Source: an uncultured Clostridia bacterium (GTDB lineage: Bacteria > Bacillota > Clostridia > TANB77 > CAG-508). Taken from it: a stretch of 28,036 bases of DNA. Under the pieces are notes generated by a model, which had not been told where the DNA came from, made no database searches, and saw only the letters and a list, made by a program, of their open reading frames with translations. A program made the translations under genes and the position numbers. The stretch lies in assembly GCA_947631725.1 (NCBI GenBank), contig CANRML010000006.1, positions 1 to 28,036 of the forward strand. The letters are read 5' to 3'. This document shows, piece after piece, positions 1-7,052 of the stretch (its first letter is position 1; each line of letters opens with the position of its first letter).

Positions 1-2
1 AT

Positions 3-78
<76 letters not shown>

Positions 79-100
79 ATTATATATAATAATCTATACA

Positions 101-154
101 AAATTAGAAATCTCATAATAAGAGATTTTTTTCTTATTATGAGGTTTCTAGTTT
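101..154 (+). terminator. Long hairpin after the tRNA, probable terminator
   Basis: The arms 101-122 and 133-154 can pair over 22 base pairs with only two G-U wobbles, around a 10-base T-rich loop. It lies 22 bases after the tRNA CCA end. The right arm is not followed by a clean T-tract, so it may be a processing or stabilising hairpin or a small inverted-repeat sequence rather than a classical intrinsic terminator. The AT-rich stretch from here to the next gene (155-311) shows no gene. Confidence 0.5.
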
Positions 155-311
155 GAAACAAAATCACGGAATTTGCATAATAAGTATTTAAGAACACATA
201 TTATTAATACAAAAAACGAGAAAAAGCTTTGACTAAAAAGGTTAGAAAAGTTGTTTTAAAAAAGAAACAGCTTTTTAAATTAAAAAAATAAAACAAATTT
301 TCGTAAAAATA

Positions 312-340
312 TTGCTTTTTGCTTGAAACCGTAGTATAAT
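312..340 (+). promoter_or_regulatory. Sigma-A-type promoter of the dinD-like gene
   Basis: A -35 box TTGCTT (312-317) is separated by 17 bases from a perfect -10 TATAAT (335-340). It ends 29 bases before the chosen start codon. No GAAC-N4-GTTC LexA box is visible in or around it, although the family name implies DNA-damage induction. Confidence 0.7.
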
Positions 341-369
341 TCAAAAAATATATGAAGGAGATGGTAATT

Positions 370-1206
370 ATGAACAAAATGAAAGAAGTTGAACAGCACA
401 AAAATCAAAGCTTTGAGGAGATTAAACATACCGATGCAAACGGAAATGAATATTGGTATGCAAGAGAATTACAAATTGTTTTGGATTATAAAGAGTGGAG
501 AAAATTTGAAAATGTAATAAACAAAGCAAAAGAAGCTTGCAAAAATAGTGGTATAAGTGCATTTGAACATTTTGTCGGCGCCGACAAGTTGTCAAAACGT
601 GCTAATAATGCGGAAGTTATAATTAAGGATTACAAACTATCTCGCTATGCTTGTTATTTAATAGCACAAAATGGAGATAGTAGAAAAAAAGTAATTGCAC
701 TTGCTCAAACATATTTTGCTGTTCAAACTAGAAAACAAGAAATAACTGAAAAAGAATATAGTATGCTAACAGAAGATGAAAAAAGATTTTACCAAAGAGA
801 TTTAACAAGAAAAGGAAATTATTCACTTAATCAAACAGCAAAAAAAGCAGGAGTTAAAAATTTTGATAAATTTCATAATAGCGGATATAAAGGGTTATAT
901 AATGGTGAAACAGCAGATGATATTGCAAAAAGAAAGGGACTAAGATATAGAGAAGATATTTTAGATAATATGGGAAGTGATGAATTAATAGCAAATTTAT
1001 TTAGAATTTCACAAACAGAGCAAAAACTAAGAAAAGATAACATTAAAGGTGAACAAAATGCTAATTTTACTCATTATGAAGTTGGAAGAAAAGTAAGAAA
1101 GGCAATTGCTGATATTGGTGGAACTATGCCAGAAGATTTACCAACACCCGAAAAAAGCTTAAAACAAATAGAAAAAGAAAAACAAAAAAGCTTAAAAAAT
1201 AAATAG
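370..1206 (+). CDS. DinD-like DNA-damage-inducible protein (BRO-N type)
   Basis: This encodes 278 residues resembling DNA-damage-inducible protein D. The N-terminal half has the segment YWYARELQIVLDYKEWRKF and the downstream GADK and YKLSRYACYLIAQN motifs typical of the DinD/BRO-N fold. The C-terminal third is lysine- and glutamate-rich. In E. coli, DinD acts on RecA filaments; that role is only inferred here. The ATG at 370 is chosen because AAGGAG (355-360) sits 9 bases upstream. In-frame ATGs at 352 and 361 lie before or at the end of that ribosome site. The gene stands alone between a tRNA and tadA. Codons 574-585 (GTC GGC GCC GAC) are strikingly GC-rich for this gene. The family is often found near mobile DNA, but no attachment repeat was found. 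Confidence 0.8.
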   Translation: MNKMKEVEQHKNQSFEEIKHTDANGNEYWYARELQIVLDYKEWRKFENVINKAKEACKNSGISAFEHFVGADKLSKRANNAEVIIKDYKLSRYACYLIAQNGDSRKKVIALAQTYFAVQTRKQEITEKEYSMLTEDEKRFYQRDLTRKGNYSLNQTAKKAGVKNFDKFHNSGYKGLYNGETADDIAKRKGLRYREDILDNMGSDELIANLFRISQTEQKLRKDNIKGEQNANFTHYEVGRKVRKAIADIGGTMPEDLPTPEKSLKQIEKEKQKSLKNK

Positions 1207-1276
1207 AATTGAAAAGTTTTACATTTGACATCTTTAATGAATTATGATACTCTAGTTATAATAAAAATGGTAAATT

Positions 1277-1308
1277 TATGCAGTATATTGTTTTTAGATT
1301 ACTGCATA
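1277..1308 (+). promoter_or_regulatory. Hairpin in the tadA leader
   Basis: Nine-base arms TATGCAGTA (1277-1285) and TACTGCATA (1300-1308) surround a 14-base T-rich loop. It lies between a consensus -35-like TTGACA (1225-1230) and the tadA start, so it would fall in the 5' leader. No T-tract follows, so it does not look like a terminator. A role is not known. Confidence 0.35.
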
Positions 1309-1327
1309 TACTTAATTGGGGTAAAAA

Positions 1328-1783
1328 ATGCAAGAAAAGTTTATGAAGGAAGCTTTGAAAGAAGCTAAAAAAGCATATGAAAAAGAAGAAGTACCTGTTG
1401 GATGTGTTATTGTAAAAGATGGAAAAATTATTGCAAGAGCACATAATTTAAAAGAAACAAAATATGACACTACAAAACATGCAGAAATATTAGCCATACA
1501 AAAGGCAAGTAAAAAACTAAAATCATGGAGACTTATTGATTGTGATATGTATGTCACATTAGAACCTTGCTCAATGTGTGCAGGAGCAATAATAAATTCA
1601 AGAATCCGTAAGGTGTATTATGGCACAAGTGATGAAAAAACAGGTGCAATAGGCTCAGTATTTAACTTATTAGAAGACTATAAATTTAATCATAAAGTAG
1701 AATATCAGTCAGGAATTATGCAAGAAGAGTGCGAAGGAATTTTAAAAGAATTTTTTAAATACCTAAGAAAAAAGGAGAAATAA
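1328..1783 (+). CDS. tadA: tRNA-specific adenosine deaminase TadA
   Basis: TadA converts the wobble adenosine of tRNA-Arg(ACG) to inosine, and its substrate tRNA is also encoded in this window (27682-27758, minus). The 151-residue protein has the cytidine/deoxycytidylate deaminase zinc site: H51 and E53 in HAEILA, and C81 and C84 in PCSMCAG. Its length is typical of bacterial TadA. GGGGT lies just upstream of the ATG. The tadA - SRP RNA - dnaX - ybaB - recR order is a familiar Bacillota arrangement. The next gene starts directly at the base after the stop codon, so the two are co-transcribed. Confidence 0.95.
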   Translation: MQEKFMKEALKEAKKAYEKEEVPVGCVIVKDGKIIARAHNLKETKYDTTKHAEILAIQKASKKLKSWRLIDCDMYVTLEPCSMCAGAIINSRIRKVYYGTSDEKTGAIGSVFNLLEDYKFNHKVEYQSGIMQEECEGILKEFFKYLRKKEK

Positions 1784-2551
1784 ATGAAGCAGGAGATGCA
1801 AATGATAATGAACAAAAAATCTTTTCACATTGCTATACTATTTGGCATAGTATTTATAATGCTATTAATATTAGGATTTTCAGTGTTAAAATATTCTGTT
1901 GAAGGCGAAACTAATATGCCATTTATAATTTCAAAAATATCTATTATAAGCTCATCATCAGGAGAATCTAAACCAACAGAAGAAAATAAACTTCAATTTA
2001 GCATTGACCAAAATAATGATATTTATTTATACATAGAAAAAAATCCAGAATATAAAGGAATAGAAGCAATAGAGAGTGTAACTATTGACAATATAAAAAT
2101 GACCAAAAAAAATGAACAAGGAAAATTACATATATATAAACCAGATTCAACAAAACAAGATGCAATATTCACAAACAAAGAAGATTTAGAAGCAAATGAA
2201 ATCATATGCACTGTAGAAAAAAATTCAGATATGAAAAACTTAAAAATTACTAATCAAGGTGGACTAATTGTATTTAGATTTGCTAATCAAGGTATAGCAC
2301 AATATGAAAAAGGAGAAGTAGTAGAGGGAGAAGAAACAAACTACAATGAACTTCTAAAACAAGCAAATGTAAACGAAGAAGATTTACAAGCAAATGTGCA
2401 ATTTGATTTAACAATAAAATTACAGTCTTTAAAATCTTTTAAAGGTACAATTTCTTTAGACTTACCATTAAAAAATATAGTGGAAGAAGGAACTGTATCA
2501 GAAGAAATAACAGATACGCAGCAATTTGTATTTAAAAGAATTAAGCAATAG
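1784..2551 (+). CDS. Unknown single-pass membrane protein
   Basis: I do not recognise this 255-residue protein. It has one strong membrane segment near the N-terminus (about residues 17-37, IAILFGIVFIMLLILGFSVL), then a serine-rich linker and an acidic, probably beta-rich domain, so an N-in, C-out bitopic topology is likely. AAGGAG from the end of tadA lies 6 bases before the ATG at 1784. An in-frame ATG at 1808 also has AGGAG upstream and could be used instead. It abuts tadA with no gap, which implies one transcript. No catalytic motif is visible. Confidence 0.75.
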   Translation: MKQEMQMIMNKKSFHIAILFGIVFIMLLILGFSVLKYSVEGETNMPFIISKISIISSSSGESKPTEENKLQFSIDQNNDIYLYIEKNPEYKGIEAIESVTIDNIKMTKKNEQGKLHIYKPDSTKQDAIFTNKEDLEANEIICTVEKNSDMKNLKITNQGGLIVFRFANQGIAQYEKGEVVEGEETNYNELLKQANVNEEDLQANVQFDLTIKLQSLKSFKGTISLDLPLKNIVEEGTVSEEITDTQQFVFKRIKQ

Positions 2552-2578
2552 GAATATTAAATATCTTTTGTAAAATGC

Positions 2579-2608
2579 TTGCAAAAAGCAAGATATATAG
2601 TGTATAAT
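2579..2608 (+). promoter_or_regulatory. Promoter of the SRP RNA
   Basis: TTGCAA (2579-2584), 18 bases, then perfect TATAAT (2603-2608). The predicted start near 2615 coincides with the first base of the outer stem of the SRP RNA. Confidence 0.75.
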
Positions 2609-2614
2609 AACAAA

Positions 2615-2751
2615 TGGTAGAAGGATTTCATCTTTGTATAGAGAGTATCCGATAAAAGCCTATGAATCTTGTCAGGTCCGGAAGGAAGCAGCAATAAGTA
2701 GAATCTTTTATGTGGAATACTCTCTATAGAGAGATGGAAGAACATCTGCCA
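2615..2751 (+). ncRNA. ffs: Signal recognition particle RNA (4.5S-like)
   Basis: The diagnostic apical core GTCAGGTCCGGAAGGAAGC starts at 2671, carrying the Ffh-binding internal loops and the GGAA tetraloop. It is enclosed by a stem pairing ATAGAGAGTATCC (about 2638-2650) with GGAATACTCTCTAT (about 2714-2727). An outer helix pairs TGGTAGA (2615-2621) with TCTGCCA (2745-2751). The resulting RNA is about 137 nt, longer than E. coli 4.5S but without room for a Bacillus-type Alu domain. The exact ends are inferred from the promoter and the outer stem. It lies immediately before dnaX, as in many Bacillota. Confidence 0.9.
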
Positions 2752-2776
2752 TTTTCCATAAAAGGATGTGAAAAAA

Positions 2777-4327
2777 ATGGGATACACAGCACTTTATAGA
2801 AAATTTAGACCTAATACATTTAGCGAAATGGTTGGGCAAGAACATATTACAAGGACACTAAAAAATCAAATAATAGCAAATCGTGTTGGGCATGCATATT
2901 TATTTAATGGAGGCAGAGGAACAGGAAAAACATCTTCAGCTAAAATATTAGCCAGAGCAATTAACTGCCTAAATCCAAAAGATGGAGAACCTTGCAATAA
3001 ATGCGAAATTTGCAAAGCAGCACTTAATGGATCTTTAACAGATATTGTAGAAATGGATGCTGCATCAAATAATAGTGTAGAAGATATAAGAGCAATTAGA
3101 GAAGAAGTAAACTTTTTACCAACAAAGGCTAAATATAGAGTATATATCATAGATGAGGTACATATGCTATCAACAGGTGCTTTTAATGCTTTATTAAAAA
3201 CTTTAGAAGAGCCACCAGAGCATGTAAAGTTTATTTTGGCAACAACAGAGCCACAAAAACTACCAGCCACAATATTATCTAGATGTCAACGCTTTGATTT
3301 TAAACGTATTTCAAATGAAGATATTATAAAAAGACTAAAAGTAGTATGCCAAGAAAGCAATATTGAAGCAACAGATGGAGCTTTAAATATGGTAGCAGTT
3401 TTAGCAGAAGGTGCAATGAGGGATGCATTATCTATTTTAGAAAGATGTATTCAAGACGGAGACAATAAAATTGATGAAGATAAAATAAAAGATTTAGTAG
3501 GAATTCCTAAATTTGATTTTGTAAATCGCATAATACAAGCAATAATTTACTATGATGTTGAAAAAGCAATATCTACAACAACTGAAATAATTGACCAAGG
3601 AAAAGATTTAGAAAACTTTTTGTGGGAAATGATAAAATATGTTAAAGATATTTTAATATATCAATCTTCTCATAAAGTAGAATTATATAATAAAGAAGAA
3701 ATAGAACAAATAAAAAACATATCAAATCAAGTTGAAAAACAAAGATTAGTAGAACTTATATATAAATTATCAGAATTACAAAATGAATTGAAATGGTCAA
3801 CTCAAAAAAGTATTGTATTCCAAGCAGGAATTATTAAGTTATGTGCTAATATAACTCAAGCGCCTGTAATACAAGTATCTGCACCAGTAGCTGAACAAAG
3901 AGTAGTAAAAAGTGAGCCAGTAGCTCAAGTACAAAATAAAGTTACTCAAAAAATACCACCTAAGCCAAAAGCACAAATGGGAACATCAGGAAACATTACA
4001 AAAGAGTGGCCTAAAATAGTTAGTAACTTAAAAGATAGTGGAAAAATTGTATTATATACAAATCTAATAAATACAGAAGCATCAGAACTAAATGATATGA
4101 CAGTAGGAATTCAATTTAAAAATGGAATTACATCATTTGGTAAAGCAGTACTAGAAAAACAAGAAAATATACATGAATTAACTAAATTAGTCTCAATGGC
4201 ATGTGGGAAAGAAATGCAAATAAAATATATTGAAGAAACTAATCAAGCACAAACAATACCTACAGTAGAAGAAAGCTTACAAAGTATTGCTAATGCATCT
4301 GATATACCATTTAATATTATTGATTAA
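2777..4327 (+). CDS. dnaX: DNA polymerase III subunit gamma/tau
   Basis: This is the clamp-loader ATPase of the replisome. The 516-residue protein begins GYTALYRKFRPNTF, as is typical. It carries Walker A GGRGTGKTSS (about residues 44-53), the zinc-binding cysteine cluster C...CNKCEIC, Walker B DEVHML and the sensor/arginine-finger SRC motif. The C-terminal third is low-complexity and then a short conserved domain, as in clostridial DnaX. ATG 2777 is preferred over GTG 2768 because AAAGGA (2761-2766) is 10 bases from the ATG but only one base from the GTG. It is followed 21 bases later by the YbaB gene and then recR, the usual conserved cluster. Confidence 0.96.
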   Translation: MGYTALYRKFRPNTFSEMVGQEHITRTLKNQIIANRVGHAYLFNGGRGTGKTSSAKILARAINCLNPKDGEPCNKCEICKAALNGSLTDIVEMDAASNNSVEDIRAIREEVNFLPTKAKYRVYIIDEVHMLSTGAFNALLKTLEEPPEHVKFILATTEPQKLPATILSRCQRFDFKRISNEDIIKRLKVVCQESNIEATDGALNMVAVLAEGAMRDALSILERCIQDGDNKIDEDKIKDLVGIPKFDFVNRIIQAIIYYDVEKAISTTTEIIDQGKDLENFLWEMIKYVKDILIYQSSHKVELYNKEEIEQIKNISNQVEKQRLVELIYKLSELQNELKWSTQKSIVFQAGIIKLCANITQAPVIQVSAPVAEQRVVKSEPVAQVQNKVTQKIPPKPKAQMGTSGNITKEWPKIVSNLKDSGKIVLYTNLINTEASELNDMTVGIQFKNGITSFGKAVLEKQENIHELTKLVSMACGKEMQIKYIEETNQAQTIPTVEESLQSIANASDIPFNIID

Positions 4328-4348
4328 AATCAGAAAGGAGAAACTAAA

Positions 4349-4693
4349 ATGTCAAAAAGAGGAGGATTCCCAGGAGGGATGGGAGGATTTGGCGGGATGA
4401 ATATTAATAACTTAATGAAGGAAGCCAAAAAAATGCAAGCAAGTATGGAAAAATCACAAGAGGAATTAGCGCAAAAAGAATTTGATGCAACAGCTGGAGG
4501 AGGAGCTATTCAAGTAAAAGTATCAGGACAAAAGGTTTTAAAAGAAATAAAAATACAAAAAGAAGTAGTAGACCCAGAAGATACAGAAATGTTAGAAGAT
4601 TTAATATTAACTTGTGTTAATGAAGCATTAAGAAAAGTAGATAGTGCACAAGCTGCAGAACTTGGAAAATACAATATACCAGGACTAATGTAA
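4349..4693 (+). CDS. YbaB/EbfC family nucleoid-associated protein
   Basis: This 114-residue protein has a Gly/Phe/Met-rich N-terminus (GGFPGGMGGFGGMN) and then the family core NLMKEAKKMQASMEK..., ATAGGGAIQVKVSG and DLILTCVNEALRKV. Members bind DNA as dimers and are encoded between dnaX and recR in most bacteria. AAAGGAG precedes the ATG by 9 bases. Confidence 0.95.
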   Translation: MSKRGGFPGGMGGFGGMNINNLMKEAKKMQASMEKSQEELAQKEFDATAGGGAIQVKVSGQKVLKEIKIQKEVVDPEDTEMLEDLILTCVNEALRKVDSAQAAELGKYNIPGLM

Positions 4694-4724
4694 CAGATAG
4701 TAAATAGAAACGAGGAAATATAAA

Positions 4725-5324
4725 ATGTCACTATATTCACCATCAATTGAAAAACTAATTGAAAGTTTTGAAAGATTGCCAAGCATTGGACATAAAACTG
4801 CTGCAAGGCTTGCTTTCTATATGTTAAACTGTTCAAAAGAAGAAACAGACAAATTTGTAAACTCAATAATTGAAGCAAAGACAAATTTGAAATATTGTAG
4901 TAAATGTTTTAACATTTCAGACACAGATCCTTGTTCTATTTGCAGTAACCCTAAAAGAGATTCTACTTCTATATGTGTTGTTGAAGATGTACGTGATATA
5001 GTAGCAATGGAAAAAACACATGAATTCAAAGGTGTATATCATGTATTACATGGTTCTATTTCTCCTATGAATGGTGTTGGACCAGATGATATAAAGATTA
5101 AAGAATTACTAAGTCGACTTATGGAGGGACAAGTAAAAGAAGTAATTTTAGCAACAAACCCTAGAGTAGAAGGAGAAGCAACAGCTATGTATCTGTCTAA
5201 ACTGATTAAACCTTTAGGAATTAAAGTAACTAGAATTGCGCATGGAATTCCTGTAGGTGGTGACTTAGAATATACGGATGAGGTAACTCTAACTAAAGCA
5301 TTAGAAGGAAGAAGAGAAATGTAA
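4725..5324 (+). CDS. recR: Recombination mediator RecR
   Basis: RecR works with RecO/RecF to load RecA on gapped DNA. The 199-residue length is typical. An N-terminal helix-hairpin-helix (RLPSIGHKTAARLA) is followed by the zinc site C58, C61, C70, C73 and a Toprim domain (ICVVEDVRDI... and the ATNPRVEGEATAMYL segment). The gene lies 31 bases after the YbaB gene and ends at a bidirectional terminator shared with the convergent glycosyltransferase gene. Confidence 0.97.
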   Translation: MSLYSPSIEKLIESFERLPSIGHKTAARLAFYMLNCSKEETDKFVNSIIEAKTNLKYCSKCFNISDTDPCSICSNPKRDSTSICVVEDVRDIVAMEKTHEFKGVYHVLHGSISPMNGVGPDDIKIKELLSRLMEGQVKEVILATNPRVEGEATAMYLSKLIKPLGIKVTRIAHGIPVGGDLEYTDEVTLTKALEGRREM

Positions 5325-5325
5325 A

Positions 5326-5354
5326 AAACTCCCATTTGGGAGTTTAATTTTTTT
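5326..5354. terminator. Bidirectional terminator, recR / glycosyltransferase
   Basis: AAACTCCC (5326-5333) and GGGAGTTT (5338-5345) form an 8-bp stem with loop ATTT. A T-tract follows on plus and an A-tract precedes it, so it can work both ways. The stop codon of the minus-strand gene (5344-5346) overlaps the right arm. Confidence 0.9.
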
Positions 5355-6471
5355 GTAATAAAATATTACAAATATTTTCTGCTGAATAAGGTCTTGCTAA
5401 TTGTTTTGTATTTTCCTTCATTTGAGCCAATTTTTCAGGATTAGAAAGCAATTCTTGAAAAACTAGTTTTGGAGTATCTTTTTTCTTTATCCATATAGCG
5501 ATTCCTTTACTTTCTAAAAACTCAGCATTTTCTTCCTCTTGACCAGGAATAGGATTAATAATTACCATAGGAAGATTACAAGCTAAACTTTCAGAAGTTG
5601 TCAATCCGCCAGGCTTTGTAACAACTAAATCAGAAATGGACATTAACTCTGGAACTTTGTCAGTATATGGTAAAACCTTAACAGATTTTTCCTTTTTATT
5701 CCTTGTAACAATTTCAGAAAATGTATTTTTCATTTTTTCATTTTTTCCACTAATTGCAACAACTTGTATATTTTCTATATAGTGAACTAAACTTTCAAAA
5801 ATTTCAATAGTTTTCGATTTACCTAAACCAAATTCACCACCGCCAAAAAATAATACAGTTTTTAAATTATCTTTTAATCCAAAAGTATCTAAAATTTGTT
5901 TTCTATCAAAAGAAAACAAAAAGCGTTCAGAAATAGGGATACCTGTTGCATATATTTTTTCTGCAGGAATATTTTTTGAAATAAGATAATCTTTCATTTT
6001 ATCATGGGCAACAAAGAAATAATCTGTATGACCGCTTCCAACAAGCCATTGGTCATGTGGTGCAAAATCAGTCATAATAGTTGCAATTTTACTTTCTATT
6101 TTTCCTTTTCTTTTCAAATAACTACACATTTGACTTCCAAAAGGATGTGTTGAAATTATTAAATCTGGCTTTTTTTCGCGTAGTAACCTTAATAATTTGA
6201 TTGCTAGGATTTTATTAGACCTACTAGAAATATGTGCTAAAGGACCTTTTTGAGAATCTGCGTAAATTCTACCCCAAGCCCAAGGCAATTTCTTTGCCAT
6301 TTGACGATAAGCGGCAGTAGTTATTTTTTCTAATGCTATATTTACATATTTCATACAATCAATTAATTCAATATCTAACTCTGAATCAAGCTTTCTTAAA
6401 CAAGTATCTATTGACTTTGCAGCATTTAAATGACCTCCACCATATGATGCGTAAAATATTAGAACTTTCAT
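5344..6471 (-). CDS. MGDG-synthase/UgtP-like lipid glycosyltransferase
   Basis: This 375-residue protein matches the diacylglycerol glycosyltransferase family (MGDG-synthase N-domain plus GT28 C-domain). It begins MKVLIFYASYGGGHLNAAKSI, with the family's glycine-rich GGGH acceptor motif. The C-terminal half has FFGGGEFGLGKSK and the nucleotide-sugar site TKPGGLTTSESLACNLPMV. Such enzymes transfer sugar from a UDP-sugar to diacylglycerol at the inner membrane face to make glycolipid anchors; the exact sugar cannot be read. The frame stays open further upstream, but ATG 6471 is chosen for the strong AAGGAGGT (complement of 6476-6483) just before it. An extended -10 (TGATATAAT, -10 at 6494-6499 on minus) lies upstream. 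Confidence 0.88.
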   Translation of the reverse strand: MKVLIFYASYGGGHLNAAKSIDTCLRKLDSELDIELIDCMKYVNIALEKITTAAYRQMAKKLPWAWGRIYADSQKGPLAHISSRSNKILAIKLLRLLREKKPDLIISTHPFGSQMCSYLKRKGKIESKIATIMTDFAPHDQWLVGSGHTDYFFVAHDKMKDYLISKNIPAEKIYATGIPISERFLFSFDRKQILDTFGLKDNLKTVLFFGGGEFGLGKSKTIEIFESLVHYIENIQVVAISGKNEKMKNTFSEIVTRNKKEKSVKVLPYTDKVPELMSISDLVVTKPGGLTTSESLACNLPMVIINPIPGQEEENAEFLESKGIAIWIKKKDTPKLVFQELLSNPEKLAQMKENTKQLARPYSAENICNILLQKN

Positions 6472-6518
6472 TATTACCTCCTTGTTCAACTCCATTATAT
6501 CATAACTAAAAAAAATAT

Positions 6519-6547
6519 GTATAAAATTTTGAAAAAAAACCAAAATA
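6519..6547 (+). promoter_or_regulatory. Possible sigma-G promoter of sleB-ypeB
   Basis: GTATA (6519-6523), 17 bases, CAAAATA (6541-6547) resembles the forespore sigma-G pattern (GMATA, then CATNNTA) with one mismatch at each element. sleB-ypeB is sigma-G-dependent in Bacillus, which supports the call, but the match is inexact. Confidence 0.4.
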
Positions 6548-6566
6548 TACAAAAGAAGGTGATTAT

Positions 6567-7031
6567 TTGAAAAAATTTGGATTAACAATATTTTTAATAA
6601 GTTTATTAACAGTTATATTAATAACTGTGGAAAAAGGAAATCAAAATATAGTTTATGGAGCAACATCAAATTCAACCTCAGATGTACAACTTATGGCAAG
6701 AGCAATAAATGGAGAAGCAAGAGGTGAACCATATGAAGGACAGGTTGCAGTAGGAGCAGTAATTCTAAATCGTGTAAAAAGCTCACAATTTCCTAATACA
6801 ATAGCTGGGGTAATTTATCAATCAGGTGCATTTACAGCAGTATCAGATGGACAAATAAATCATCCAATTGCTGAGAACTCTACTGTGTATAAAGCAGCGA
6901 GAGATGCTATAAATGGATGGGACCCTACAAGTGGATGTATTTACTATTTTAATCCAGCAACTGCAACAAATAAATGGATATGGTCAAGACCAGTAGTAAA
7001 AACTATAGGAAAGCATAAATTCTGTAAATAA
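6567..7031 (+). CDS. sleB: Spore cortex-lytic enzyme SleB/CwlJ-like
   Basis: A cell-wall hydrolase of the Hydrolase_2 family that degrades muramic-delta-lactam cortex during germination. The 154-residue protein has an N-terminal signal or anchor (about residues 4-20) and then the catalytic domain beginning LMARAINGEARGEPYEGQVAVG, with E50 at the conserved catalytic glutamate position. It lacks the N-terminal peptidoglycan-binding domain of B. subtilis SleB, so it is a short form. It starts at TTG with AGAAGGTGA just upstream. It is followed 21 bases later by ypeB, which supports SleB rather than CwlJ identity, since SleB and YpeB depend on each other. Confidence 0.88.
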   Translation: MKKFGLTIFLISLLTVILITVEKGNQNIVYGATSNSTSDVQLMARAINGEARGEPYEGQVAVGAVILNRVKSSQFPNTIAGVIYQSGAFTAVSDGQINHPIAENSTVYKAARDAINGWDPTSGCIYYFNPATATNKWIWSRPVVKTIGKHKFCK

Positions 7032-7052
7032 TTAGAAAGGTATGTGATTAGG

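Noticed and set aside
2866..3270. Minus-strand frame of 134 codons
   Set aside because: Antisense shadow of the highly conserved dnaX ATPase domain.
2777..4327. Programmed frameshift in dnaX giving a short gamma form
   Set aside because: No convincing slippery heptamer with a stimulatory structure was seen at the expected position.
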